In this document: positions 10,721-21,740 of the stretch, piece by piece
Layout of the letters: every line of letters begins with the position of its first letter
Position numbering within the stretch: the stretch's first letter is position 1
NCBI GenBank assembly: GCA_025617375.2
Contig: JAMYGW020000010.1
Coordinates: forward strand, 744,001-808,000
Direction: 5' to 3'
DNA from: Acarospora socialis
Taxonomy: Eukaryota; Ascomycota; Lecanoromycetes; Acarosporales; Acarosporaceae
Length of the DNA: 64,000 bases
Program-made: the position numbers and the translations under genes
The notes under the pieces: generated by a model
What the model was told of the DNA's origin: nothing
The model's input: only the letters and a program-made list of their open reading frames with translations
The model's database searches: none

Positions 10721-11557
10721 CTACTGAAATTCTCCAAATTCTCCATCATCAAACCCCAGATCCGTCGCCGGAGCAGGCTCCGGCACTAATCCCTGCCTGC
10801 TCCTTCTGTTCTGTGCCTTCAAGTCCTGCGTGTTCGGCGGCGGAGGCAGAAACGGTATCGTCCTTATCCCACCAGGACCTGCTGATGGCGGTGCCATGGA
10901 AGCTAGTCCAACGCTACTATAGGGCGGAGGTGGTGAAGAATCATCACTCCTATCTTTCAGTCTCCTCCCTCTTCCACCAATGTTCACAGTAATAGTCTGG
11001 CCTTCCTTGAGACTGAAATCCAGTTTCTCGGGCAATCTCTCTTCTACTGCGGCCTTTCCGGGCGTTTTCCTTGGTCCTGCAGGTACTGCATCTTTATCCG
11101 GGCCTTGGACCTTCCTCACCTCTTGCAGCGCGACGCCAAAGTCAAACGCTTCACTTCTCTCCTCGAAGCCAATGCCCAGAACGGCCTTCATCCCTCCATC
11201 TCCCACAACCCTGACGGCAAAGAATCGCGAGCTGTCGAGCACCTGTTCCACGGCCGAGGGGCTCGTGTATGGTGCCGCCGCGAAAAGCTGTCCACTACTG
11301 GGGTCCTCTAGCAAAATATCTGTCTTGACCGTCTCGCCGGCACCGTTCGGTGCTGGAATGGCGGTTTCGAGAATGCGTAGACGCGCGGTGAAGATCTGAC
11401 GCTTGTTATTGTCGGCGGTCCAGGTGGAAGCAATGTAGCCTTTGTTGCTCGTCAGAGGTGGGATATTATAGACGTGCACAGACGAGGCCACGAAGAGAAT
11501 CCGTTGAATGGCGTCGTTTGGTAGCGGCTGGCCCGTTGACGGATCGACGGAAGTCAT
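10721..11557 (-). CDS. NECAP-family adaptin-ear-binding endocytosis protein
   Basis: Single exon, 278 residues, starting at ATG 11557. The N-terminal 170 residues form the PH-like NECAP (DUF1681) fold: RILFVASSVHVYNIPPLTS near residue 20, an ARLRILE strand, then SSRFFAVRVVGDGG, IGFEERSEAFDFGVALQE and a TITVNIGG strand. NECAP proteins bind AP-2 adaptor ears and help clathrin-coated vesicle formation at the plasma membrane. The C-terminal tail is Pro-rich and ends in the acidic aromatic peptide DDGEFGEFQ, which resembles the short ear-binding peptides of metazoan NECAPs. It is divergent from the eIF2B alpha gene across 581 bp. Confidence 0.92.
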   Translation of the reverse strand: MTSVDPSTGQPLPNDAIQRILFVASSVHVYNIPPLTSNKGYIASTWTADNNKRQIFTARLRILETAIPAPNGAGETVKTDILLEDPSSGQLFAAAPYTSPSAVEQVLDSSRFFAVRVVGDGGMKAVLGIGFEERSEAFDFGVALQEVRKVQGPDKDAVPAGPRKTPGKAAVEERLPEKLDFSLKEGQTITVNIGGRGRRLKDRSDDSSPPPPYSSVGLASMAPPSAGPGGIRTIPFLPPPPNTQDLKAQNRRSRQGLVPEPAPATDLGFDDGEFGEFQ

Positions 11558-12138
11558 GGTTGGCTGGAACTACTCCGTAGGTCACGGTTTTTGATAATGC
11601 ATCAGCGATGAATCTCCTGGGGTAGTTACACGGAAAGAAGCATTTCCACAATGTTCAGGTCACACCTCGAGGCCTGTATGTTTTCTAGATATAGAAAGCG
11701 GATGCTTCTGTATACCTTCGGAGGTACGTACGGGAATGGGATTTGCAAGGCCACAAAGGGCAGAGGCTTCTAGACGTTTAGACTCGATGCAGGGTCCCGC
11801 TTAGCTCCCACGCGTGGAGCCACGACTGAAGCATGTGACTGCTCTCTTCTACACAAGATCCGGTGTGGGAGCTCCCTGATGGTAGATCTGAAATTTCGCA
11901 TTTCTGATAGGGAGATCGATAACATCACCACGGCGCGGCATCGTTTAATTCTCGACTTCACCTACAACAGCTTTGCGAAACGATCTCAGTGACGTAATCG
12001 GCTCTTGCTAGAGCTCTGTTAGTGCGCACTGTCATTTGCTAGCTCCTCCGGAGACAAAGTAAGGTAACAATATCGAACATCAACTTTAACAGAGTAACAT
12101 CACACATATATCCCAACATTTGCCCGTAATTGCTAGAC

Positions 12139-13402
12139 ATGACGAGAACGGCAGCAATGGATCCGAATCCCAAGAGCAATGGCAAAGCGCCCTTTGAGTG
12201 CGTTCCAACACCCCTCCCAGGGGAATAAGTCAACACTGACAGCTATCAATAGCATAGTGAAGACCTACAGAGAACTTCTGGCCTCCGATCCGGATCTGAC
12301 CATGCCGGTCGCCGCAATTGAAGCCCTCGTGCTCCTCCTTACCTGCTCTCAAGCTTCTACCGTCTCCGAGACCCTCGATCTCCTCGCGACGTCAACTGCA
12401 CACCTGAAACGATCCATCCCAAACCCCATCTCTCTCTCCGCCGGCACCGATCTCTTCCAACGCTACCTCATCACCACTCTCCAACGCCCCGGTCAACTCG
12501 GTCCCGCTGGCGATTTTCGCAGTATCCGTTCCCACCTCCTTTCCAACGGCCGGTTATTTGTCCAACGAGCCAAGGAATCCCGGCAAAAGATCGCCTCGTT
12601 CGGCAGGCACTTCGTCCATGACGGTGCAACGGTTCTCACAAACGGTGGCTCCCGTGTCGTCGGCGCATTGCTCAAATCCGCCGCGGACTCCAGTTCCGGC
12701 AGCGTACGTTTCCGCGTCATCTACGTCCTGAATTCCGGACCATCGACCTCCGATCCTGCCAGATCCGGAGCGGAAACGGATACAGAAGGTCACTCCATCG
12801 TCCGCGATCTTCGCGCAAGAAACGTCCCCGTCGCCATTATCCCGGAGTCCGCCGTTGCCTACTCGCTTGGCAAAGTGGACATGGTGATCGTGGGCGCGGA
12901 GGGGGTCGTCGAAAACGGTGGCATCATCTCCCGCCTCGGTACCTATCAGATCGGTCTCCTGGCGAAAGCGGCCGGCAAACCGTTCTATGTCGTTGCCGAG
13001 AGCCATAAGTTTGTGAGATTATACCCGCTGAGTCAGTACGACCTGCCGATCGAGCAGAAGGTCATTGAATTCAGCACTGCCGTCGATGAGGACCAATATG
13101 AGCGTGAAAAAGGTTCTCAGGACGCAGACGCAAAAAGTTCCATGCATAGCTCGAGTCAGGACGGCACTTGGACAGGCGAACCGCCATTTGTACAACCAGA
13201 TGAAAAGCACTCCTATTTCGACGACGATACAGACAGCAAACCCTCCCAGCGAAATCCCCAGAAGGACATTAAACCGCCGACAGCGAATAAGCGCGACGCA
13301 GTAGATTTCACTCCTCCGAATCTCATCTCTGCCCTGATAACGGAAAGTGGAGTTCTGACACCCAGTGCGGTCAGTGAGGAACTGATCAAGATCTGGTATT
13401 GA
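12139..13402 (+). CDS. GCN3: Translation initiation factor eIF2B, alpha subunit
   Basis: Regulatory subunit of the eIF2B guanine-nucleotide exchange complex; it senses phosphorylated eIF2 and controls general translation. Exons 12139-12197 and 12253-13402 give 402 residues. The 55-nt intron joins APFD with IVKTYRELL and uses a CTGAC branch point. Family landmarks are DLTMPVAAIEALV, TNGGSRVVGALL, VPVAIIPESAVAYSLGKVDMVIVGAEGVVENGG, and the C-terminal DFTPPNLISALITESGVL and SEELIKIWY. Most family members are about 305-310 residues. Here an extra stretch of roughly 70 residues (near residues 305-375), acidic and Ser/Lys-rich, is inserted just before the C-terminal strand. A second in-frame Met at codon 7 could also serve as the start. 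Confidence 0.95.
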
Positions 13403-14666
13403 GTGCAACACACCACCCAATGAGCGTAGTGAGGAGTTATTTGCTGCGGCGACGAGAAGAGTGGCGTGGAGCGTATGCGCGACTGAGCTACGAGCTACAT
13501 CTGCCACAGGGCGCCGTCAGGGGCAACTCGAACTTTGGTCTACCAATACCGACGAAGGAGCGGCATCTCATAATTACATCTCTTACTATATCAGGATAGC
13601 GATCGGACAAGAACAAGACGAAGTGTGCTCAAAGCACGCTACATTCAACTCCACCAAGCCTGGTGTCCAGCCACTGTGCCCGCTAAAGAGCTGTGCCCGT
13701 CCGCACCTAGCATAGCCGGCACCTCGGTTTGAAGGCATGAGAATTTCCTCGCCGTCCTTCCTGACCTTGGAGAAGAGGAGCGGCAAAGAGGCTGAGTACG
13801 AGAGTAGATACATTGCACTGCGCGGCTAAGTTCCCGGCGACGCTTCGTGGACGGATGAACGACTTTGCAGAAAGAAAGAGCATCCGAGGCGGCCTGTGCG
13901 CGTTGACGGATGTATGGGTACGGTCAACGTGAGATTAGGGCATATCTCCATACTTCCCATGTCAATTGATGTAAAGAAGCCATCCATCTACCCCGTAGAA
14001 TTGGTCCATCACGGTCCGACCGCTAGAGCTGGTGTATGTAATTGACCTCACCTCCCAATTCCCGCCGCTTCACGCCATACACGATACCTATGACCGCTCG
14101 CACCGATCGTCGCAGATTTCGCTCCGTTGAGTCGGAGACATCCTTGTACTTGTACGCGTACGAGACCGCAACTGAAGAGAGGGAACATGTCGAGGTCACG
14201 CATGATACGCTTCCCCTCAACCTGATTATCTCCCTCTAAGCCAGAAACCCGAGTCCTGCAGTGTATGAGTATTATGGTCTCCTACCGCCCGTCCATTCGA
14301 AGCAACGATGCTCAATATCAGTCCGAGGAAGTTGACCTTCCCGGGACTGCGATCTATATTTACTAGTGTCGAGTCTCTAATGTACAACTCTTCCGTCAAG
14401 TCGTAAGCTCGTCAGTCATTCATGCCCTTCGACGCCCTCGCAATGCAACAGCCCAATGCCGCACCGTGCCGCATTCTGCCAACTCCCATGCCATGCCACC
14501 AATCAACACGCCACCCCGCCGGCTACCCATGCCTCCAATGCAGATGCAAGCAACGCAAACGCTAAATGCCCGTCACGACCAAAAAAACGACGATTCCAAA
14601 AGATAAGGGGAGAACGCCCTGATTACACCACCGAGGTGCGTCGGCGTGTCAAGAGGTGTCAAACTG
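13403..14666. other. Convergent intergenic region, nothing recognised
   Basis: This separates the 3' ends of two converging genes. The open frames in it are short, overlap on opposite strands and show no motif. It probably holds only 3' UTRs. Confidence 0.6.
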
Positions 14667-16094
14667 TCAGATATATAGCACTTTGATGCCGACGTCCAAG
14701 ACCGGCGCGTTCTCCTTGCCCACGCCCACCATCACCCCTCCACCGCCACCGCCACCACCACCACCTCGGCCGGCCCCCTTCTTCCGTTCCTTGGCGGCGG
14801 CTTTCTGCGCCGCTTTCTTCGTCTCCTTCCGGTCTCGGGCCGTGACACGTTTCGGCTTGGATCCACCGCCCTGATTGGGCTGTTTCTGCTGGGGTTGAGT
14901 CTGTGTCTGGGAGTGGGTCTGGGTCTGGGTCTTGGGTCCCGGTTTGAGATGGGAAGCTGAGGTCGTTGTCGTGGAGGTGATGGAGGTGGTAGTATCGGGA
15001 GTACTCTGGTTGAGTTTGGTTGGAGACGAAAGTTTGAGGCGAATAGCGAGGTCCCGACTGGGTCGAGGGCGGTGGTGGGTTTGCCGTTTGTTGGGGGCGT
15101 AGAGGTCGTCGTCGTCGGAGTCCGGATCGCGCTCGATGCTCGAGCTCGTCTGGGCGGAGGAGACGCTGCCGCGCTCTTCGGCGTCGAGCAGCTTCGAGAC
15201 GGCGTTGTCAATGCTGCCTTTGCATTCTTCCAGCGTGCGTTGAATGGCGGCGCGGTCGGCGACGTAGGGCAGGGATTGCGTGACCGCGTTCACCATCCAA
15301 GGGAGGACGTAGGGGGCTTCGTCGAGTTGGCGTTGCTGTTCGCGCTTGGCTTGTGGTGAGGGCGCTTTCGGGGTGACGTTGGGTGGGCCGGTGTGAGGCC
15401 CGTCGAGGTTTCGGATGGAGGAGTAGTGCTCCCAGGTCTGTTTCTGGAGTTAGCCTACACCAGCCTGATCTCATCGTTCCCGACATAGTATGACTGACGT
15501 GATACGCAATGTGCGCGACCTCCCGCTTGACATCGTCCTTCCTCCCCGACACCATGTACGCAAAGTCTCTCTGGTACAACTTCACATCCACCCCGAAGGC
15601 CGCGCTGAAAGCGTTGATCTCCATGTTGTCACCGTATGTACCTCCTCGAGCCATCTGCTGCAAGTGACTCTCAAAAGCGTTCTGAATCTCCTCCGGCGTG
15701 GGTGGGAGGTTGTTGGCCGGAGTCGAGTATGCGTTCGTGTTCTTCCTTTTCGGATTTCGACGAGCGCCGCCGCCGGGGTGAACGGTAATGTATTGTTTAT
15801 AGTGCGCGGCGTGCTCCCGCATGTATTCGATCACCCGAGTGCGGATCTCGTGGTGTCGAGACTGAGTGCCGTACAATTGGTCCGAAAGTGCATTGAACAA
15901 GCAATTGCCTAATAAAAATGATCGTCAGTCAGCTGGGACCAGACAACATAGCGTTGTTGTGATGTTGTGGTGATCTGATGTTGAGGGCAGCTGCCTTAGG
16001 GGGGGGTCCCTTCTTGCATACCGTCACCTCTAATATCAGCAGCGTACAACCCGGACGCCCCGAGCAATGGGAACTCATTCTCCGAACGGACCAT
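14667..16094 (-). CDS. OTU-family cysteine deubiquitinase, OTUD3-like
   Basis: Probably removes ubiquitin from proteins. Exons 16094-16022, 15908-15499 and 15437-14667 give 417 residues. Intron 1 splits the Gly codon of the catalytic loop; after splicing it reads YAADIRGDGNCLFNAL, with the OTU Asp and nucleophile Cys. The catalytic His is in HIAYHTWEHYSSIRN, joined across intron 2 (acceptor AAACAG). A UBA-like helix bundle follows (VADRAAIQRTLEECKGSIDN), as in human OTUD3. The C-terminal third is low complexity: Gln/Thr repeats, a Lys/Arg-rich run and about ten consecutive Gly. The ATG at 16094 gives a very short N-terminus, so an upstream start or exon is possible. Confidence 0.88.
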
Positions 16095-16575
16095 AATGGG
16101 CAAAAGACGCCGACCGACTAAGCAACTCCGGAACCACGCTGGAGAAGTGAGGAAAAGCGTAGGATTGCAGAAACACGAACGTGGTCTTTTACAGCCGTAC
16201 GTAGGTGGTACAAATGTCGAGATTCCAAAAGGGCGGATTTAAGGTAACTTACACTTAGGCGAGCTAGGTTCGTTTCAGTAACTTCGTTGCTCTTATCTTA
16301 CCTAGTTGATCTAGAAATAAATGGCCGAAGAGGTTTAGTGAGAATCTACCTTGAGGGGCCAAAAAGTACGTCCAAGCTCTATGACTGTTATATAATCAGA
16401 TTGTTATATTCTTTGATGTGACAATGTCTGAGACAGATGTAAGTCACATAAGTTGGAGACTCAAGATGAGACTTTCAATTCATATAACAAAAGAGCGTTG
16501 ACAATATAGTAAACAAAAACAGTCACAAAACGGTGAGTTATGATCATTCCGGATCATGTATACCTAGGTACTCCG
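16095..16575. other. AT-rich non-coding spacer
   Basis: AT-rich DNA upstream of the deubiquitinase gene, running up to the first MITE-like copy. Apart from promoter function for the gene starting at 16094, I see nothing in it. Confidence 0.55.
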
Positions 16576-16806
16576 TAGTTCTAGGCCGTAAGTGAACGCT
16601 GATGGAGCACTCCAATACATCAAGACACCAATGTGACTGCCAAGAAAAGCTGGCTGTGGTATATGGAGGTTCTCTCTAACACACCATTAAGAGTATAAAT
16701 ATAGCTAATTCAAAAAGAGAATAATGCATACGCTTACGGAGTACTTCATCCATACGTAGTCTTGGTGAAGAGCCACAACGGCATTCATTTATGGCCTGGA
16801 ACCATA
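16576..16806. mobile_element. MITE-like element, copy A
   Basis: About 230 bp with imperfect terminal inverted repeats: the left end reads TAGTTCTAGGCCGTAAGTGA and the right end, reversed, reads TATGGTTCCAGGCCATAAAT. The interior shares blocks with the copies at 19.5-20.3 kb (ACTCCAAyACATCAAGAC; AGAAAAGCTG; ATGGAGGT). It has no coding capacity. TA at the ends suggests a Tc1/mariner-type target site, but that is inference. Confidence 0.8.
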
Positions 16807-17631
16807 TTAGCTGCAGCTGCTAACAATTTGACAGCATGCCCAGTCGAAATCCAAGATGGTCAGTAGACCACCGGATCGTGCACCACTTCACCTAGGTCTG
16901 GCTGGCTGGAGACTGAGCCACCAGCCTGAGACACTTGGTTCTCAACGCATAGCAGTGCTGGAAACTCAAGGCCAAGCCACTAAGACAAAAGACCCGGCCG
17001 ACCGCGGGATCAGGCCCTAAGCGAGTATATAGTGTAAGGCGCGCAGGACGCATGCGCGACCATAACAAGCATAGCCAGAATCGCGGCTGCTCTTGATAGG
17101 CAGGAAGCCCTAGGGCTTTACCGCATGCCAATTTCGGATTCCACAGCCGTAACGTGCCGCTCCCCGAGAATCGGTGAAAGCGATAACGGCAGCCCTCTCG
17201 GCAATGGAGCCAACAAAGGTCTTTTCCCTTCTATACTTGACGTCGTCTAAGGATGCGGAAGATCAAGACAAGAATACCAATGAAGCTTTATGAGCAGACG
17301 AAAAATCCGAGGTTGGAAGTATCAACGAAGGACAAAGCTGGATAATAGGTAGTGTGAAATGGCAGAGATTGATTGAAAAGGATGTCGTAGTATCTCGATA
17401 TCTTAAGAGAGAGCGAAGCTTCGGATTGAAAGAGGTAGCGGTCGGTTTGCCGAAGCTCTGTGCGAGAGTCAGAGACAAGAAAGAGCCCTACGGATCCTGT
17501 TCAGGACCAGTTCGACTTTGAGGTTCAGCCAGATTATCAATGCTGAGAGAATGGTGGCTCAATAGGTGACAGTGATTGTCGGGGCCGACATGGTTCTTTC
17601 ACAAGCTTCAACCGCAGGCTATCGCTGGTGT
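16807..17631. other. Intergenic, 3' of the P450 gene
   Basis: No supported gene. Short frames on the minus strand near 16.9-17.5 kb have no motif. It contains the 3' UTR of the P450. Confidence 0.55.
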
Positions 17632-19383
17632 TTAAGCTGACGACACTGCCTTGAGTACCTTACTGCCACTGACGTGCGAAGAAAAGAAGTCGTCATACTC
17701 CATATCAGCCGGCTTCGTGTCAAATACCTTCAGGTCATGGAATCGGTGTAGGAATGTACCGAGAGTGACATAGAGTTCGCAGTACGCAAGCCTGAAACCC
17801 ACCAAAATTAGTAGGGCACCTTAAGGAAAACGTGAAGCCACCACCTCGAGATGTGCACTCGACGACACAGTCACTTCAAATTGCTCAGTAAACGGGGGAT
17901 GACTCACGGCATGCCTACACATATCCTACTGCCCCTCCCAAACGGCACCATGTGACGATCTAGTCTTTTGTAGCTCTCAGGATCCAGCCACCGCTCAGGT
18001 TGGAATTTCATAGGATTGGGAAAGATGTCCGGATTGCGGTGCATGATCCAGGCGGACATTCCTACGGTCGTACCGCCGGGGACGAAGTAGCCGTTAAAAG
18101 TTGTGCCCGGGTCTGGGACAACCCGGGGGAGTCGTCCGATGACACCAAAGGAGAGGCGCAGAGCTTCTTTGATAACGCCGGTCTCGAAGATCGCTGTTAG
18201 AGGCTCGGTGAGCCAGAACAGGACGAGATGAACTTACAAGGTAAGGCAGTTTCTCCAGCTCATCAAATTGCAGCTCTGCGTTGGGGTCAGGAAAGGCATT
18301 TTCCAGCTCCCGCACCAGAGTTTGATAGATCTGCGGATTGCTCAACACGTTAAATGCTGCGACTGTCATGGCATTACCGGTTGTATCAGATGCGGCGGCA
18401 AGGACAGAATATGCCTCATCCTTCAAATCAATAGTTGATGGAACACGGTACCCGTCCGGCTTGTCCGCTTCCGTCAACAGCGTGCTGAATATAGTTGGTC
18501 TCTCCGAATACTTTCCTGCTGCCATGCCTCTCTTGACGTCTTCGACCTGCTTCACACACTCCTGCTGCAAGCTCGTCACTGCCCCTAGCGGCTCCGACAG
18601 GTACGGCGCTAGCCAAGGTGGAGTTTTGAGTGCCGCAGCCTGGAAGCTGGGTAATTGCTGGAAGACCCACAGCGCCGGCCCTATACCGCGGGCCATACGG
18701 AAGAAATACGCACCCAAGTCTTCCTTTTCAAGAAAGTCATAGCTCTTGTTGAAGGCAAAGTCGCTGATAACATCCACGGACACTGCTCGAAACGCATGGT
18801 GCAAGTCCACCGGCAACCTCCTTTCGATGCCCTCTCGCATGCGCTTGCAAACTTTTCGCGCCTTGTCTTGCACAACGGACTCAAGTTGCTGGACCATTTT
18901 GCGCGAGAACATCGGGTTCATCGCGCCGCGCCGGATGCGGTGGATTTGGTTCGGGCAAGCACCGAATGTCGAGGCGGGGACGCAAAGGGCATCATAGTAG
19001 TTAGGCGACTTGGCGTATTTGCTGCCTTGGTGATAGATTTTGTCATAATTTTCTGGATCGCTGAGGTGGATTTCGGTTGGTGTAATGCGCACGATGGGAC
19101 CTATCCAGAGATATGAGTTCTTTGTTTGGGCCTAGGAGCACATTGAGGGAGACGGCGAACCGTATCTCTCATGTAGTCGCGCCACTTGCTTGTAGTACTG
19201 CTTATTGTAGTAGGATTGGTAGAGTGTAGTGACAGAGGGGAGGGAAGGACCTGGGATCTTTGCCAGTGGATGGAAGAAACGCCGGTAGACGCAAAGGGTC
19301 GTGAAGTAGGCTAGAATGGCAGCTGCAACCAGCTGCCATTTGTACTGCACTGCGAGAGCGACGACGGAGATGGGCATGCTCAT
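17632..19383 (-). CDS. Cytochrome P450 monooxygenase (microsomal)
   Basis: Haem-thiolate oxygenase anchored in the ER; the substrate is unknown. Exons 19383-19161, 19100-18238, 18182-17908 and 17791-17632 give 506 residues. An N-terminal membrane segment (about residues 15-35) is followed by the Pro-rich hinge HPLAKIPGP. The I-helix oxygen motif is AAASDTTGN, the K-helix ExxR is KEALR, then FQPERW. The haem loop is FGRGSRICVG with Cys450 as ligand. Intron 2 uses an acceptor ending GAG, which restores LPYLTGVIKEALR. Intron 3 follows the haem loop. Closest in feel to the fungal P450s of secondary metabolism (trichodiene-oxygenase/CYP58-like group), but I assign no family number. The gene is bracketed by MITE-like copies and is divergent from a D-amino-acid oxidase. 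Confidence 0.93.
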
Positions 19384-19537
19384 GGATGTTGAGCGGGGAG
19401 GTGGACGATATACGGCGGTCAATAAGCAAAGAGTCAGATACTGTTGAGACTCTGCCTATGCTGTGGTGACCTAGCAACGAGGGAAGAAAATTGTGACGGC
19501 TCCTTGCCGCCCCGCTTGAAGAGGTCGTCGAAGGCAG

Positions 19538-19702
19538 TATAGTTCCAGGTCGTAGATGAATGCCAATAGTTCAATGGAGGACTCCAACACATCAAGACTC
19601 CAGCCGAATGTGATGTTCAGAAAAGCTGACTAAGTCACATGGAGGTCTCCTTGACAAATCCTTAAGAATAAAGGGGCATTCATTTACGACCTAGAACTAT
19701 AT
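19538..19702. mobile_element. MITE-like element, copy B
   Basis: About 165 bp. The left end is TATAGTTCCAGGTCGTAGAT; the right end is CATTTACGACCTAGAACTAT, its near-perfect inverted repeat. The interior shares the ACTCCAACACATCAAGAC and AGAAAAGCTGAC blocks with the other copies. Its right end abuts copy C, with only TATA between them. Confidence 0.88.
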
Positions 19703-19946
19703 AGTCCTAGGTCATAAATGAATGCCGATCATTTCATATGGAGCACTCCAACACAGCACGAGACTGGAGAGTACTGAGGCATAGATTCTTTGGAAAAGCT
19801 TTCTGTATTACATGGGGGTCTCCATATTATGTTGTATGCTATGAAATGTGGATACTTATGGAACGTTTTGTATGAATCTGAGGACCACTTCATACATCCA
19901 TTAGGTTTTGGTGTGGTGATGGAGCCACATTACGACCTGAAACCAT
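19700..19946. mobile_element. MITE-like element, copy C
   Basis: About 247 bp, head to tail with copy B. The left end reads TAGTCCTAGGTCATAAATGA and the right end TTACGACCTGAAACCATA is its degenerate inverted repeat. The left half matches the other copies; the right half (19830-19920) is longer and more diverged. Confidence 0.8.
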
Positions 19947-20095
19947 ACGTGGGGTTAGCTACAGGGATACAATAAGCATTGGAACCTCGGCAAATGCCAC
20001 GGGTCTACCGAAAGATTGCAGCTGTCTATCTCCAAGGCCAAAAACAGCATTTAGGTCTGCACTTAGGTGTGCATCCAGGAATAGCATCTATAGGT

Positions 20096-20292
20096 ATATA
20101 GTTCTAGGTCATAAATGAATATCACTGGAGGCCTCCAACAAATCAAGACACCAATCAGATGTGATTTTTGAAGAGAAGCTGACCATGTTACATGGAGGTC
20201 CCCCCGACGGATTATTAAAAAACCTTAGGACAAGAAAGACATAGACTTGCGGGGTACTTCATCTACACATTGTCTTGATGATAAGCCGCTCA
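20096..20292. mobile_element. MITE-like element, copy D, right end lost
   Basis: The left end TATAGTTCTAGGTCATAAAT is intact. The interior matches the family (ATCAAGACACCA, AGCTGACCATGTTACATGGA) and its last part (TACTTCATCTACACATTGTC) resembles the right half of copy A. No matching right terminal repeat is visible before the oxidase gene, so the copy is truncated or eroded. Confidence 0.75.
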
Positions 20293-20360
20293 GCCCTTAT
20301 GAACCCCCCGCAAGAAGCTTATCTTCTTTAGTCTTTCGCACAGTCTTCGCAAACACCATC

Positions 20361-21740
20361 ATGGCAGATGCGAACATCGTCGTCGTCGGGTCAGCATCAG
20401 ACCCCGCCAATACGGCGTGGCCACGCTGACAGTAACATAGGGCTGGCGTCGCCGGTCTCACCACGGCATTGCTGCTGTCCCGCGCAGGGAAGTACCAGAT
20501 CACTGTCGCGGCAAAGCACATGCCCGGGGACTATGATATCCATTTCTCAAGTCCATGGGCGGGAGCCAATTACTTGCCGTGAGTGAACATGTGCACAGTC
20601 ATATTCAAAAAATCTGCAACTATCAGTTGTAGCCTTGGTATGGTGGTTGATCGAACTTAGGATTTCGAAGAAGGGCACGGATGCTGCCGAATGGGACAAA
20701 AACACCTGGCCCGAACTAGAGAGCCTAGCGGCAAAGCATCCAGAATCTGGAGTACACTTCCAAGGTCCGCCATGACTTCTCTCTATGTAACGTTATCGTA
20801 TGCCAATGTTGGCAGATACCGCGGTCTACAATCGCAAAAAGGATGCCAAGACTATCACCGCGGAGTGGTTCTCGGAACTGCTGAAGACAGATCCTTGGTT
20901 CAAGGAGACCGTACCTAATGTACTACGAATACGCGTCTGCTTGTAAACGACTGCACTAACACGAGGTACTCTAGTTTCGCCAAATACCCAAAGATGAGCT
21001 TCCCCAAGGAATGGATTCTGGGACTGCTTTTACGTCTGTTTGCATCAACACCGCGCTCTACCTGCCCTGGCTCATGTCGCAATGTCTTAAGAACAACGTC
21101 GTTGTCAAACGAGCCATCTTCAAGCATATCTCCGAAGCAGCTGACGTCCATCATTCCGGTAAGAAGGCGGATCTCATTGTCAACTGTACCGGCCTGTCAG
21201 CGGGAAAGCTTGGCGGTGTTGAGGACTCGAACATGGTCCCAGCAAGAGGTCAGATCGTGGTCGTTCGCAATGATCCAGGCATCATGTGCTCCACCTCCGG
21301 CACTGACGATGGGGATGACGAGGCCTGCTATATAATGCAACGGGCAGCGGGTAATCTTCCACTGGTATCGGTTCTTCCCGGACGGGCAACTAACAGCAAT
21401 AACAGGCGGAGGTACGATCCTCGGCGGCTCATATCAGAAAGGAAACTGGGATTCGCAATTCGATCCGGACCTCGCAAACAGAATCATGAAAAGAGCCGTG
21501 GACCTGTGTCCCGCCTTGACGGGCGGCAAAGGGATCGAACATTTGAGTATCGTGCGTCACGGAGTGGGTTTGCGACCCCTCCGGCTCAACGGCGTGCGAC
21601 TGGAAAAGGAACGCATCAACGGTGTCTGGACGGTACACAACTATGGCCATGGCGGCTATGGATATCAGTCCTCGTACGGTTGCTCTCAGGTCGTAGTGAA
21701 GCTAGTAGAAGAGGCTCTGGCCACAAAGTCGAAGCTGTAA
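20361..21740 (+). CDS. D-amino-acid oxidase, peroxisomal
   Basis: FAD enzyme that oxidatively deaminates D-amino acids to keto acids, ammonia and hydrogen peroxide. Six exons: 20361-20389, 20441-20578, 20661-20764, 20816-20919, 20975-21350 and 21406-21740; 361 residues. The FAD-binding loop is IVVVGAGVAGLTTA, interrupted by intron 1. SSPWAGANYLP and the C-terminal signature VHNYGHGGYGYQSSYG are typical of the family. The protein ends in Ser-Lys-Leu, a canonical PTS1 that sends it to peroxisomes, where catalase can remove the peroxide. It is divergent from a P450 across a spacer crowded with MITE-like elements. It may let the fungus use D-amino acids as a nitrogen source. Confidence 0.93.

Larger units (their letters stand above)
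19384..20360. other. P450/D-amino-acid oxidase divergent spacer filled with MITE-like DNA
   Basis: The 977 bases between two divergent start codons consist largely of three related inverted-repeat elements (19538-20292). The native promoters of the two genes must lie in, or be squeezed between, these insertions: about 150 bases remain next to the P450 start and about 70 next to the oxidase start. Confidence 0.7.

Noticed and set aside
15490-15912. 140-codon plus-strand ORF
   Set aside because: Shadow of deubiquitinase exon 2; no motif.
16096-16242. 48-codon basic ORF (MGKRRRPTKQLRNHAGEV...) on the plus strand opposite the deubiquitinase start
   Set aside because: Overlaps the 5' end of a well supported gene in antisense and matches no small-protein family I know; kept only as a note.
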